Positions 1 through 7,934 of a DNA stretch of 64,000 bases are shown here, piece after piece. Both the position numbers and the translations under genes were made by a program. This DNA is from Paludibacter jiangxiensis. GTDB lineage: Bacteria; Bacteroidota; Bacteroidia; Bacteroidales; Paludibacteraceae. The DNA is taken from contig NZ_BDCR01000004.1 in NCBI RefSeq assembly GCF_001618385.1, positions 682,001 through 746,000 of the forward strand, in the 5' to 3' direction. Position 1 is the first letter of the stretch, and the number at the start of each line of letters is the position of its first letter. Under the pieces are notes generated by a model. It did no database searches. It was given only the letters and a program-made list of their open reading frames with translations, and had not been told where the DNA came from.

Positions 1-353
1 CATAACCGATAATACGAGACAACCAGTCCCAACAACTTACAGCCCAACCGTAGTCAGGAGTCCATTCATGATAGTGAAAATTCCGGTATCCCTTATTATC
101 ATACCAGTTACCGCCGCGAGCGGGCAATATGGCTTCATCGCTACTAAGCTCAGTTACAAAATAATAATCCATCGCGTAGTTGCCTCTCAAAGCAGCATAC
201 ACAACACCTGCAGACGCTACAAACTGAGCGGAATCTTTCGGATATGTATCCGGAGTAATCTGGGTTGTGACAGGCACATCCAAATCATAACATGATACCA
301 GAAGAGTCGACATTAAAGCCGAAAACAATATGTATTTAAATCTCTTTTTCATG
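1..353 (-). CDS. SusD/RagB-family glycan-binding lipoprotein, N-terminal part (gene runs off the window)
   Basis: Only the first 117 codons are in the window. The protein starts MKKRFKYILF and has a lipoprotein signal ending in LLVSC, with Cys21 as the lipidated residue, followed by the typical early SusD stretch (PVTTQITPDTYPKDSAQFVA). SusD proteins sit on the outer surface and hand glycan or other nutrients to the SusC channel. It lies 45 bases after the SusC stop on the same strand, so the two are surely one operon. The start ATG at 351-353 is the first in frame. The substrate cannot be told from this fragment. Family assignment is firm because of the pairing and the N-terminal motif; the rest lies beyond base 1. 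Confidence 0.9.
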
Positions 354-398
354 TGTTTATATTTTATTTTTATACTAATGCCACAAGGACTTCATATA

Positions 399-3300
399 TT
401 AAAAATTGACATTGACTCCAAACAAAATGGTTCTTGTTTTAGGATAGAAGTTGTTAGAATCAATACCCGGGGACATACCACCCATATTTACTTCAGGATC
501 CACTCCTGTGTATTTGGTGATCACAAACAGGTTGTTTACAGTGCTGTAAAGACGAACATTTTCGATATATTTTATCGGTTTTTTGAAGGTATATCCCAAT
601 GTCAGGTTTTCCAAACGCAGATAGCTGCCACTTTCAATAAAGCGGGAAGAATATCTGAACGCATTTCCATCTTTTGCCGATTCATTTGCGGCGTCAACCA
701 AAATATTGGTGTAAGCTGCGGTTGAAGGACGGAACAAATCTGCACGTGTTGCATTGAATATTTTGTTGCCATAAACACCACGGAGGAAGATACTCAAATC
801 AAAGTTTTTATAGGTAAAGCTGTTAGACCAACCATAGTTCAGCTTCGGTTGAGGACTGCCGGCATAACGATAATCTGATGTAGTAGGATTCGTTGTCAAC
901 GTTCCATCTTTTGCAAGGTATTGAGATACTCCGGCACTGTTTTTACCCTGATAAATGAGTGTAAAGAACTGTCCCAATGGATATCCTACCTTACGAATCT
1001 GCAAAGTACTTCCTGTTTGTCCGCCACCATCAGGTTGTGTATAACGAATTGAGTCGCCACCTGAGAAATAGGGATTAGACAGACCTGTAATAGTATTTTT
1101 GTTGTGAGCCAGGTTAAGGCTTGTTTTCCATGTAAACGTTCTTGTTTTAACCGGAGTAGCCGAAATACTGAATTCAATACCCTTGTTATTAATACTACCA
1201 CCATTAGCCCAAAGGCCAGCAGCAGGAACAAGAAGAATATCTGCATCATACCAGTAAATCATGTCGGTAGTATTTTTGTTATACCAGTCAAAGGTGAAGC
1301 TCAACTTTCCTTGTAAAAGGGAAGCATCTAATCCAAAGTTTGTTGTTGCTGTTTTTTCCCATTTCAAATCAGGATTAGCCGCCTTGTTAGGACCGTACGA
1401 CATCATTGAACCGCCGTTGTAATTGAAGCTACCCATTGGTCCGGAAAGGAACTGTGCTGTATAAGCACTGAACCCTGTTGAGTTACCGGTTACACCATAG
1501 CTACCTCTGAATTTCAGGTCATAGAAGATATTCATTTTCTGAATAAAGCTTTCCTGACCGGCTCTCCAGGATACACCCACTGATGGGAAGTAACCCCAAC
1601 GGTTGTTTTTGCCGAATACAGATCCACCATCACGACGCAATGACCCTTGCAGATAATATTTGTCGTTGTAGTTATAGTTCAAACGGGCAAAATTTGAAAT
1701 CAAACGAGTCTTAGAGTAAGCCTGATCATAGCCAAAATCAACTCTGTAGCCATTAATTGTAGAATAGTTACCAAGTGCAAGGTTGTTAAAGCTCATGTTG
1801 TTTACAGGGAAATTTGCATTTGTTGCCTGAAAACCATCACCGTAAATATCATTCTGGAAAGAATACCCCAAAACGGCATTGATAGAATGAGCGCCAAAAG
1901 TACGATTCCATGTCAACCAGTTTTCAAATACAGTGTTCGTGGTCTGATAATTATTTCTCATCGCTGAGCCACCCGGTTGGAATGTTACAATTGTACGTGT
2001 GCTGGGGGGATCCGGGTTGTTGTAGAATACAGAACCATTGTACTGATACAAATAGGAATTGTAGTATTCACCGTACAGTGCATTATAATTCTGGTATGAC
2101 AAGCTCATGTCATAAGTAAGGCCGAAAGGTAATTTTGCATTGATAGTAAATGCGGCAATCAGGTTGTTGTTTTTAGATTGGCTCTGAGCATTATTAATAA
2201 TAGCTGAAGGGTTGAAATAGCCATTCTTCGTAAAGTTTTCAAAATAAGAACCGTCTGCATTTTTTACCGGAGAAGTTGGCAAGTGATAAGCCGTTTGGTA
2301 CAATACAGCACCCAACAATGGTACATAATCAGACACCACTCTTGCGTTTGCAACTGACAAACCGAATTTTACCTTGTCATTGAAAGCATATTGGTCGAAG
2401 GTCACGCGGGCCACAACCTTGCTTTGGTTACTTGTCTGGATAATACCCTGTTTGTTAGAGTAGTTCAAACTTGCACTGTAACTGTTATGCTCACTACCGC
2501 CGTTAAATGAAAGGTTGTGATTGGTAGAGTAAGCTGTGCTACGCTGAATGGACTTTTGCCAATCGGTGTCGGCCCCTGTATCTTCGGTCAGGTTCTGATT
2601 TGTTGTTTTACAAAAATCACGCAGTTGAGCTCCATTCATCAGTTTCAGGCTGTTGGTCACATTTTCGATACCGGCATAGCCATTGTATGAAATATGAGTC
2701 ACACCCTTTTTTCCTTTTTTAGTGGTTACCATAATAATACCATTGGCAGCACGGTTACCATAAATAGAAGTAGCAGCAGCATCTTTCAATACGTCGATAG
2801 TTTCAATATCGTCAGGTGCTACCAGCGAAATATCTGCACCGGGAATACCATCAATTACGTAGAAAGGCTCCATAGAACTGTTCAATGTTGATGTACCACG
2901 CAGAATTACGCTTGATTTGCGGGTCGGGTCACCACTTACCGTTACGTTCAAACCTGCAGCTTTTCCCTGTAACAATTGACCGACATCGGTAATTGCTCCT
3001 TTGTTCAGTTCGTCTGTCTTCACCGAAGTAACAGATGACACAAGGCCTTTTTTGGTAGTTGTTCCATAACCTACAACTACTATTTCATTCAGCTTGGTAT
3101 CCATTTCTTTCAGGGAAACATTCACTATTGATTGCGAGCCAACTTTTACACTTTGGTTGGTCATTCCCACAAAAGAGAATTCCAGAATAGCACCGGCCGG
3201 CACTTTGTTCATCTCGTAATGTCCGTTCACGTCCGAAATTGTCCCCGCAGAAGTACCTTTTACCATTACCGTTACGCCCGGCAACAGATTCCCTTTTTCA

Positions 3301-3671
3301 TCGGTGATTTTTCCTGATACTCTTCGGGGTTCTCCGAAAGCCTGTGATTCGGAGGCTTTTTGAGATTGTGCATTTACTTTTGTAATGACAATATGGTCGT
3401 TCTTCACTTCGAAACGAACATCTTGTCCCTGTAGAATCACTTTTAATGCTTCGTCAACCGATTTACCGTTTACGTTGACTGAAACTATTTTTTGCATATT
3501 GACATCGTTGGCATCAAACCAGTACGACAGTCCACTCTGTGATTTCAAAGCTTCTAAAGCCGCTTTTACTGTCACTTTTTCAAGCGAAAGCGTTACTTTT
3601 TTTTGCTGAGCAAACGCAGATGTTGCCATAACGAGCACCAGCAAAAATAAAAAATACCTGAGTTTTTTCAT
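399..3671 (-). CDS. SusC/RagA-type TonB-dependent outer-membrane receptor with STN signalling domain
   Basis: A 1090-residue receptor that imports a ligand, probably an oligosaccharide, across the outer membrane using TonB energy. Domains in order: signal peptide (1-21), STN domain (about 24-97), carboxypeptidase-regulatory-like beta domain (about 115-190), a TonB-box-like EIVVVGYG near 196-203, plug domain (about 205-320) and a beta barrel ending in the aromatic residue Phe. The STN domain is the mark of receptors that signal through a FecR anti-sigma factor, and the genes upstream are exactly an ECF sigma and FecR. The 395-base gap upstream holds no TAnnTTTG promoter facing this gene, which fits transcription by the ECF sigma. 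A likely antisense RNA lies in the same gap. Mechanism is inferred from the family; the ligand is unknown. Confidence 0.96.
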   Translation of the reverse strand: MKKLRYFLFLLVLVMATSAFAQQKKVTLSLEKVTVKAALEALKSQSGLSYWFDANDVNMQKIVSVNVNGKSVDEALKVILQGQDVRFEVKNDHIVITKVNAQSQKASESQAFGEPRRVSGKITDEKGNLLPGVTVMVKGTSAGTISDVNGHYEMNKVPAGAILEFSFVGMTNQSVKVGSQSIVNVSLKEMDTKLNEIVVVGYGTTTKKGLVSSVTSVKTDELNKGAITDVGQLLQGKAAGLNVTVSGDPTRKSSVILRGTSTLNSSMEPFYVIDGIPGADISLVAPDDIETIDVLKDAAATSIYGNRAANGIIMVTTKKGKKGVTHISYNGYAGIENVTNSLKLMNGAQLRDFCKTTNQNLTEDTGADTDWQKSIQRSTAYSTNHNLSFNGGSEHNSYSASLNYSNKQGIIQTSNQSKVVARVTFDQYAFNDKVKFGLSVANARVVSDYVPLLGAVLYQTAYHLPTSPVKNADGSYFENFTKNGYFNPSAIINNAQSQSKNNNLIAAFTINAKLPFGLTYDMSLSYQNYNALYGEYYNSYLYQYNGSVFYNNPDPPSTRTIVTFQPGGSAMRNNYQTTNTVFENWLTWNRTFGAHSINAVLGYSFQNDIYGDGFQATNANFPVNNMSFNNLALGNYSTINGYRVDFGYDQAYSKTRLISNFARLNYNYNDKYYLQGSLRRDGGSVFGKNNRWGYFPSVGVSWRAGQESFIQKMNIFYDLKFRGSYGVTGNSTGFSAYTAQFLSGPMGSFNYNGGSMMSYGPNKAANPDLKWEKTATTNFGLDASLLQGKLSFTFDWYNKNTTDMIYWYDADILLVPAAGLWANGGSINNKGIEFSISATPVKTRTFTWKTSLNLAHNKNTITGLSNPYFSGGDSIRYTQPDGGGQTGSTLQIRKVGYPLGQFFTLIYQGKNSAGVSQYLAKDGTLTTNPTTSDYRYAGSPQPKLNYGWSNSFTYKNFDLSIFLRGVYGNKIFNATRADLFRPSTAAYTNILVDAANESAKDGNAFRYSSRFIESGSYLRLENLTLGYTFKKPIKYIENVRLYSTVNNLFVITKYTGVDPEVNMGGMSPGIDSNNFYPKTRTILFGVNVNF

Positions 3672-3886
3672 ACGAAAATGATTTTGTGTTAATGGAAGAT
3701 TGAAATACTTATCGCTTTATCGGTATAAAAAAAGTTGATATGATAAGAATTTCGCTACCTAATCAATTAATAGACTGAAATTTAATTATTCATCCAGATA
3801 CTTACCTGATCACTTCGGAATAGGCAAGGAGATACCAGTCCGTTTCAGGGAGAGCCCCTGTCGGATAATCCAATAAATTGATGTTG

Positions 3887-3916
3887 ATTGAGTTTCGGAA
3901 AGTTTTTGTAGCTTTG
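3887..3916 (+). promoter_or_regulatory. Promoter of the candidate antisense RNA
   Basis: TAGCTTTG at 3909-3916 matches the Bacteroidetes -7 element TAnnTTTG. ATTG at 3887-3890 serves as a -33 element with an 18-base spacer. It points rightwards, against fecR and susC, and the only thing it could drive is the short RNA ending at 3989. Confidence 0.6.
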
Positions 3917-3921
3917 CGGAA

Positions 3922-3989
3922 TCTAAAACAACAATCGTTCGCCAGAACGAGCCTGCCGGGGGATGCTGCAACATCGTCCGGCATTTTTT
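3922..3989 (+). ncRNA. Candidate cis-antisense small RNA between fecR and susC
   Basis: A transcript of about 68 nt is predicted from a TAnnTTTG promoter just upstream. It would fold into two hairpins: CGTTC/GAACG with loop GCCA (3936-3949), then TGCCGG/CCGGCA (3954-3959 with 3978-3983) with an inner GATG/CATC stem, followed directly by six T (3984-3989), a Rho-independent terminator. It lies opposite the susC leader. In Bacteroides fragilis, sigma/anti-sigma-controlled loci are known to carry such antisense RNAs near susC that repress it (DonS-type), and position and size agree. Expression is inferred. The rest of the 3672-4066 gap is AT-rich; a weak 60-codon leftward frame at 3802-3984 overlaps the RNA and is not called. 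Confidence 0.6.
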
Positions 3990-4066
3990 ATGAGGAAGGG
4001 TTATGTTTTAGGCATAAATTGAGTGTTTTATAAGGTTAGTATTCAATTATAAGGTTGTTAATAAAG

Positions 4067-5089
4067 CTATTTGGTAACAGTAATCACGCTTTCTTTAAAT
4101 TTATAATGAAACTGATTACCGGCTGTCATAATATCAAAGATTTCCTGTATTGACTGTGCCTTGCGGAAATCACCGTAAAATTTACGATTCAGCAAATCAC
4201 TGTCTTTTACATTGATACTTACATTGTATTCTCGTTCCAGACGACGGATAATCTGACCAAAGCGCTCTGCGTCAAACACCAGCTTGCCGCGTGTCCATTC
4301 GCTCCAATCGGAAGCTTGTACTTTTTCAATCGTCATCTGCCCGTTTTGTTTATTCAGCGTCGCCTTCTCATTCGGTTTCAGCAAACAGGGGACCGTATTG
4401 TCAGCCAAATGGTTTGTAAGACTGATGGACCCTTCGAGCAATGTAATATCCACCGTAGGATCTTCCTTGTATGAACGTACATTAAACTTTGTTCCCAGCA
4501 CTTTCACTGCCATTTCTTTTCCATTCACCGTAAAAGGCATATGTGGATTTTTTGCCACTTCAAAATAAGCTTCTCCTTCGAGCGAAACCTTACGGCTGCG
4601 TTTTGCAAAATCCTGTGCGTAGCTCAATTTACTGCCGGCGTTAAGCCATACCGTTGTATGGTCGGGAAGTTCTATTTTCGATTTAGATCCTAAAGGTACA
4701 GTTACAGAATAGAGATTGGTACTCTGAGCATACCTGTTTAACACATAAACACTTACACTCCCCAGTACAAACGCAATAGCTACTGCTGCAGCCCACCGTG
4801 TAAAACGGGCAAATGCAAACGATTTTTTCTTATCTGCTGACATTTCCTGTGCTGCCACTCGGGTTTTGAATCTGCGATACGCCGTGTCTTTATTGAACAA
4901 TACCGTATCGGCAGCCGTACTGTCCCAAATGTCACGCATCTGCATATAATAGCTTTGGTTGGCATTACTTTGCGCCATCCATTGCCGTAAAGATTCTTCT
5001 TCGGCAGCATTTGCAATTCCACCCAATACATTAATAATGAGGGAATCAATCTGATCTTGTGTCAATTCGGAATTATTCATGATTTGCAT
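4067..5089 (-). CDS. FecR-family anti-sigma factor
   Basis: A 340-residue inner-membrane regulator that holds the neighbouring ECF sigma factor until the receptor signals. It has a cytoplasmic N-terminal segment (1-97) that would bind the sigma factor, one transmembrane helix (about 98-117), a periplasmic FecR domain (about 125-235, with the conserved VPLGSKSKIELPDHTTVWLN region) and a C-terminal domain like DUF4974 (about 268-340) that would contact the STN domain of the receptor. An alternative start, Met4, would shorten it by three residues. It follows the sigma gene by 96 bases and precedes susC by 395 bases. No promoter of its own was seen, so co-transcription with the sigma gene is likely. 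Confidence 0.94.
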   Translation of the reverse strand: MQIMNNSELTQDQIDSLIINVLGGIANAAEEESLRQWMAQSNANQSYYMQMRDIWDSTAADTVLFNKDTAYRRFKTRVAAQEMSADKKKSFAFARFTRWAAAVAIAFVLGSVSVYVLNRYAQSTNLYSVTVPLGSKSKIELPDHTTVWLNAGSKLSYAQDFAKRSRKVSLEGEAYFEVAKNPHMPFTVNGKEMAVKVLGTKFNVRSYKEDPTVDITLLEGSISLTNHLADNTVPCLLKPNEKATLNKQNGQMTIEKVQASDWSEWTRGKLVFDAERFGQIIRRLEREYNVSINVKDSDLLNRKFYGDFRKAQSIQEIFDIMTAGNQFHYKFKESVITVTK

Positions 5090-5185
5090 TCTAATAGTAA
5101 AGACAAGTAAAAAAATGGTTCGGGTAGTCCATAAATGTTAAAAAACAACGGGTATCGTTATTTTTTTCTTCAACGAAGAATCACC

Positions 5186-5758
5186 TCAAAAGAACAGGGT
5201 CATGTATTCCCGCAGGTTCGTGCGCAGAGTGGACAGCGCATTTTTAATATGGTAACGCACCGTATTGGAAGAAATGTCAAGACGTTCGGCTATCTCATCA
5301 TAGCTAAGATTTTCGAACCTGCTAAGCTTAAACACATTACGACATTCCACAGGTAAATGTTCTATAGAATCGTTGATCTTCTGTTCCAATTCCTTCTCGA
5401 TAATAACACCCAAAGGAGAGCTTTCGGGTTCAACAGACATATTTTCGAGCATCTCGGTTGCAGTGGATGGCAAACGTGCTTCGTGTACCACACTCGATTG
5501 TTGCAGATAATTGAGACAACGGTTGCGGATAGAGGTAAACAGGTAAGAACTGAGAGAAGAGTGAATGGAGATGCTTTCGCGGTTTTCCCAAAGATAAAAG
5601 ACAAGATCCCCCACGAGGTTTTCTGATACATAATTATCACCCGTGTAGAGTTTGGCTACGCGACACAGCCTCACGTAGTATTTGTCGTAGAGATACCTGT
5701 AGGCACTCTCGTTTCCCTCTTTCAGCTGGGTTATTATGAACTCTTCGTGTTCAATCAT
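5186..5758 (-). CDS. ECF RNA polymerase sigma factor (Bacteroidetes FecI-like)
   Basis: A 190-residue sigma-70 family factor with region 2 (about 22-90, including SSYLFTSIRNRCLNYLQ) and region 4 (about 130-180, with LSYDEIAERLDISSNTVRYH as the helix-turn-helix). It would direct RNA polymerase to the susC promoter when released by the FecR protein downstream. The length is normal for this family. Its own promoter is a standard housekeeping one (TATCTTTG at 5800-5807), so the regulator pair is made at a basal level while the transport genes wait for the signal. The target promoter sequence cannot be derived from this single locus. Confidence 0.94.
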   Translation of the reverse strand: MIEHEEFIITQLKEGNESAYRYLYDKYYVRLCRVAKLYTGDNYVSENLVGDLVFYLWENRESISIHSSLSSYLFTSIRNRCLNYLQQSSVVHEARLPSTATEMLENMSVEPESSPLGVIIEKELEQKINDSIEHLPVECRNVFKLSRFENLSYDEIAERLDISSNTVRYHIKNALSTLRTNLREYMTLFF

Positions 5759-5799
5759 GGAATCTTAAAAATACAAAAACGCTCTTATTGGAAAGCGCA

Positions 5800-5830
5800 C
5801 AAAGATAATCTTTATAAACTCTAAAGACAA
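5800..5830 (-). promoter_or_regulatory. Promoter of the ECF sigma gene
   Basis: Read leftwards, TTG (5830-5828), a 20-base spacer and TATCTTTG (5807-5800) form a very good Bacteroidetes -33/-7 promoter. The predicted start near 5793 leaves a leader of about 35 bases before the ATG at 5758. Confidence 0.7.
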
Positions 5831-5948
5831 CCCCTGAAATTACATTTTCATTAAAAAAGAGCACCACAAAGGCCATTTTAGTCAAAATTACAAAAAAGGA
5901 AAGCCATTGAGCCTCCCTTTCAGTTAAATTTTGACTATAAAAATACCG

Positions 5949-6242
5949 CTATTTTGCCCTGACGGCTTCTATCTTGTGATTCATCTGCCCCGTTTTTCCC
6001 GGCTTATTGTCAAACTTGGCGGTACAATAAATCCGATCTGCAACAGTTTCAAGCAACGAATTGGCTTTGGCAAGCACGTCCAGACATTCTTCCATGGTAT
6101 CGCATTCCACAATAGTACCCATGGCTGTTAACTGACTTTGAAAAGGCAGTGCATCTACCATCTCCACCACCCGTTTCACATACTGACTCACATGCGCCCC
6201 TTTATCCATGGGGAACATGGCAAATTCCATTATTACTGACAT
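5949..6242 (-). CDS. Thiamine-binding-like protein (MTH1187/YkoF-type, DUF77)
   Basis: A 97-residue cytoplasmic protein with the features of the MTH1187/YqgV family: an opening of MEFAMFPMDKG, then VSQYVKRVVEMVD and MGTIVECDTMEECLDVL, which form a ferredoxin-like fold. Members bind thiamine or its hydroxymethylpyrimidine part, but a biological role is not settled. The start could be Met1 or Met5; Met1 is kept. The gene follows the SGNH hydrolase gene by 12 bases, so they probably share a transcript, though no thiamine gene is nearby to support a role in that pathway. Confidence 0.8.
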   Translation of the reverse strand: MSVIMEFAMFPMDKGAHVSQYVKRVVEMVDALPFQSQLTAMGTIVECDTMEECLDVLAKANSLLETVADRIYCTAKFDNKPGKTGQMNHKIEAVRAK

Positions 6243-6254
6243 AGTCGTTCTTTT

Positions 6255-7112
6255 TTATTTTTCCACAAAGGTAGAGGGTAATGACAGCAATTGATACTGA
6301 ATGGTCTTTGCCAAACGATAATCGCCTGCCGCATTGGGATGCAAACGGTCGGTATCCGCATTATGGAAATACTGCGCCTGTGCATCTGCCAACGGATAAA
6401 GGCCACTCAACGAGTAAAGGTCGATAAGCGGTACTGCCCAATAGGAAGCTGACTGCTTCAGCACATCAATATAGCTGTCAATATACAATCCGAGTCCGTT
6501 GCAGTAATTTTCGTCAGGTTGCACGTTCTTTTCACCGAATTTGGCATATCCTCTGTGAATGGGTGTCATGATAACAATTTGCTGCTGCGGGTAATTTGCT
6601 TTGAGATACGACATTACTTTGTTGATACGACCGCAAAAGGTGGTATCGTTAACTACCGGTGTACGGTATTTCCGAGTCACCACATTACCATTATGATTGG
6701 TCTGCTTCATGGTTTCGGTAAAAAACTGGCCGATCGGGGTGTTGTGATTATAATCGTTAGTTCCCGCAAAAATCAGGATAGCATCCACATCAGTCCCTTT
6801 CTCTTCGTGCAGTTTCAGAGCTTGCCGGTAAATGCCGTCCCACATATTGCCGCTAATGCCGTAAACCGACGGTTCAACACCCAGCAATTCGGTGAGATAT
6901 TCCCAATAGACGCAGGTAGTACCCACACGGCGTTTGTCAGTCATCGAGTCGCCCAGATAAGCCACCCGTTTGCCCTGCCACTGGGAATGAAGCGTTTTTT
7001 CACTATCAGCCACCACCACTTTTGGGGCATCTTTCGGCGCCATTTGCTGTGCCGACACGTTCACGCCTGCCATCAACACAACAAAACAGGCACTTGCAAT
7101 CATTTTTTTCAT
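6255..7112 (-). CDS. Secreted SGNH/GDSL-family hydrolase (esterase)
   Basis: A 285-residue protein starting MKKMIASACFVVLMAG, a clear signal peptide ending near VSAQQ, so it acts in the periplasm or outside. The SGNH blocks are visible: block I GDSMTD (nucleophile Ser), block II Gly in the VYGISGNMW stretch, block III GTNDYN and block V DRLHP (catalytic Asp and His). Such enzymes remove acetyl or other acyl groups from glycans. An upstream in-frame Met at 7142 would add ten residues and break the signal peptide, so the later ATG at 7112 is chosen. Substrate unknown; its nearness to a SusC/D locus only suggests glycan deacetylation. Confidence 0.85.
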   Translation of the reverse strand: MKKMIASACFVVLMAGVNVSAQQMAPKDAPKVVVADSEKTLHSQWQGKRVAYLGDSMTDKRRVGTTCVYWEYLTELLGVEPSVYGISGNMWDGIYRQALKLHEEKGTDVDAILIFAGTNDYNHNTPIGQFFTETMKQTNHNGNVVTRKYRTPVVNDTTFCGRINKVMSYLKANYPQQQIVIMTPIHRGYAKFGEKNVQPDENYCNGLGLYIDSYIDVLKQSASYWAVPLIDLYSLSGLYPLADAQAQYFHNADTDRLHPNAAGDYRLAKTIQYQLLSLPSTFVEK

Positions 7113-7205
7113 ATCAATCAAATATCCAATTATATATATCACCAGAATCTACTGATCCAAAATCAGTTTTTAATCAATCCTTTCGCATCTTACGTCGATA
7201 ACACC

Positions 7206-7856
7206 CTACCCGATCACCTCATCCAGTCCTATAGCAAGCGAATCGACAATCTGATCGGCTGCGGACAATTTTTCTGCGGGAAAACTGGTTGTCAGCGCCA
7301 GACAGCGGGCTCCGGCAGCTTTGGCGGCGGTCACCCCACTCACGGCATCTTCCACCACCAGGCATTCGTCGGGCGATACACCAACCTTCTCCGCTGCCAG
7401 TAGGTAAATATCCGGAAACGGCTTTTTACGTTCCACCTCTTCGCCGCTCACTATCGCATCGAACGTACCAGCTGGCACGCCGATCTCCCGCAGGTTGATC
7501 TCGATCTTCACACTATCTGCGCTACTGGCCACCGCCAGTTTCAGCCCGCGCTGACGGCATTGTTGTATAAAGGTTGCGGTACCGGGCAGTGATTTCAGTT
7601 TACCGTGGGTTATCTCACCATACAGCTGATAAGTGCGTGCCTTGTCGCGTTCTATCTCCACCTCAAAACCGTTGGCTCTGCCGATACCGGCAATATAGCT
7701 GTTTTCGCCCGTCCCCACGAACGGAAGGGCATCTTCGGGTTTCACCTGCACATCGTGTTCGGCGAACATCATGCGGGCAGCCGCGAAGATATACTCCTCC
7801 GAATCCACCAACACTCCGTCCATATCGAACAGTATTGCTTTTATCTGTTTATTCAT
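7206..7856 (-). CDS. HAD-superfamily phosphatase / beta-phosphoglucomutase-like
   Basis: A 216-residue cytoplasmic HAD hydrolase. Motif I is DMDGVLVDSEE (nucleophile Asp and acid/base Asp), motif II Ser lies in VASSADSVK, motif III Lys is in VERKKPFPD and motif IV is VVEDAVSGV. The alpha-helical cap between motifs I and II and the overall pattern match beta-phosphoglucomutase and sugar-phosphate phosphatases of subfamily IA. The exact substrate cannot be assigned. It sits alone between the SGNH hydrolase (93 bases downstream) and the restriction operon (78 bases upstream); the latter runs the same way, so read-through is possible. Confidence 0.85.
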   Translation of the reverse strand: MNKQIKAILFDMDGVLVDSEEYIFAAARMMFAEHDVQVKPEDALPFVGTGENSYIAGIGRANGFEVEIERDKARTYQLYGEITHGKLKSLPGTATFIQQCRQRGLKLAVASSADSVKIEINLREIGVPAGTFDAIVSGEEVERKKPFPDIYLLAAEKVGVSPDECLVVEDAVSGVTAAKAAGARCLALTTSFPAEKLSAADQIVDSLAIGLDEVIG

Positions 7857-7934
7857 GTGTCTTTTTATTCTTTATTACTTGTCGCAGACAAAATCGACGC
7901 TTCATCATTTACTATCACTAAAGAACTATGATAA

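Noticed and set aside
3802-3984. Leftward 60-codon frame between fecR and susC
   Set aside because: No domain, odd composition, and it overlaps the promoter, hairpins and terminator of the antisense RNA candidate, which explain the sequence better.
7150-7180. Rightward hairpin ACTGAT/ATCAGT with T run between the SGNH and HAD genes
   Set aside because: Short stem, and no rightward gene or promoter exists that it could terminate.
6519-7403. Rightward 294-codon frame
   Set aside because: Opposite the SGNH hydrolase and HAD genes, both of which have clear motifs; the composition is that of an antisense shadow.
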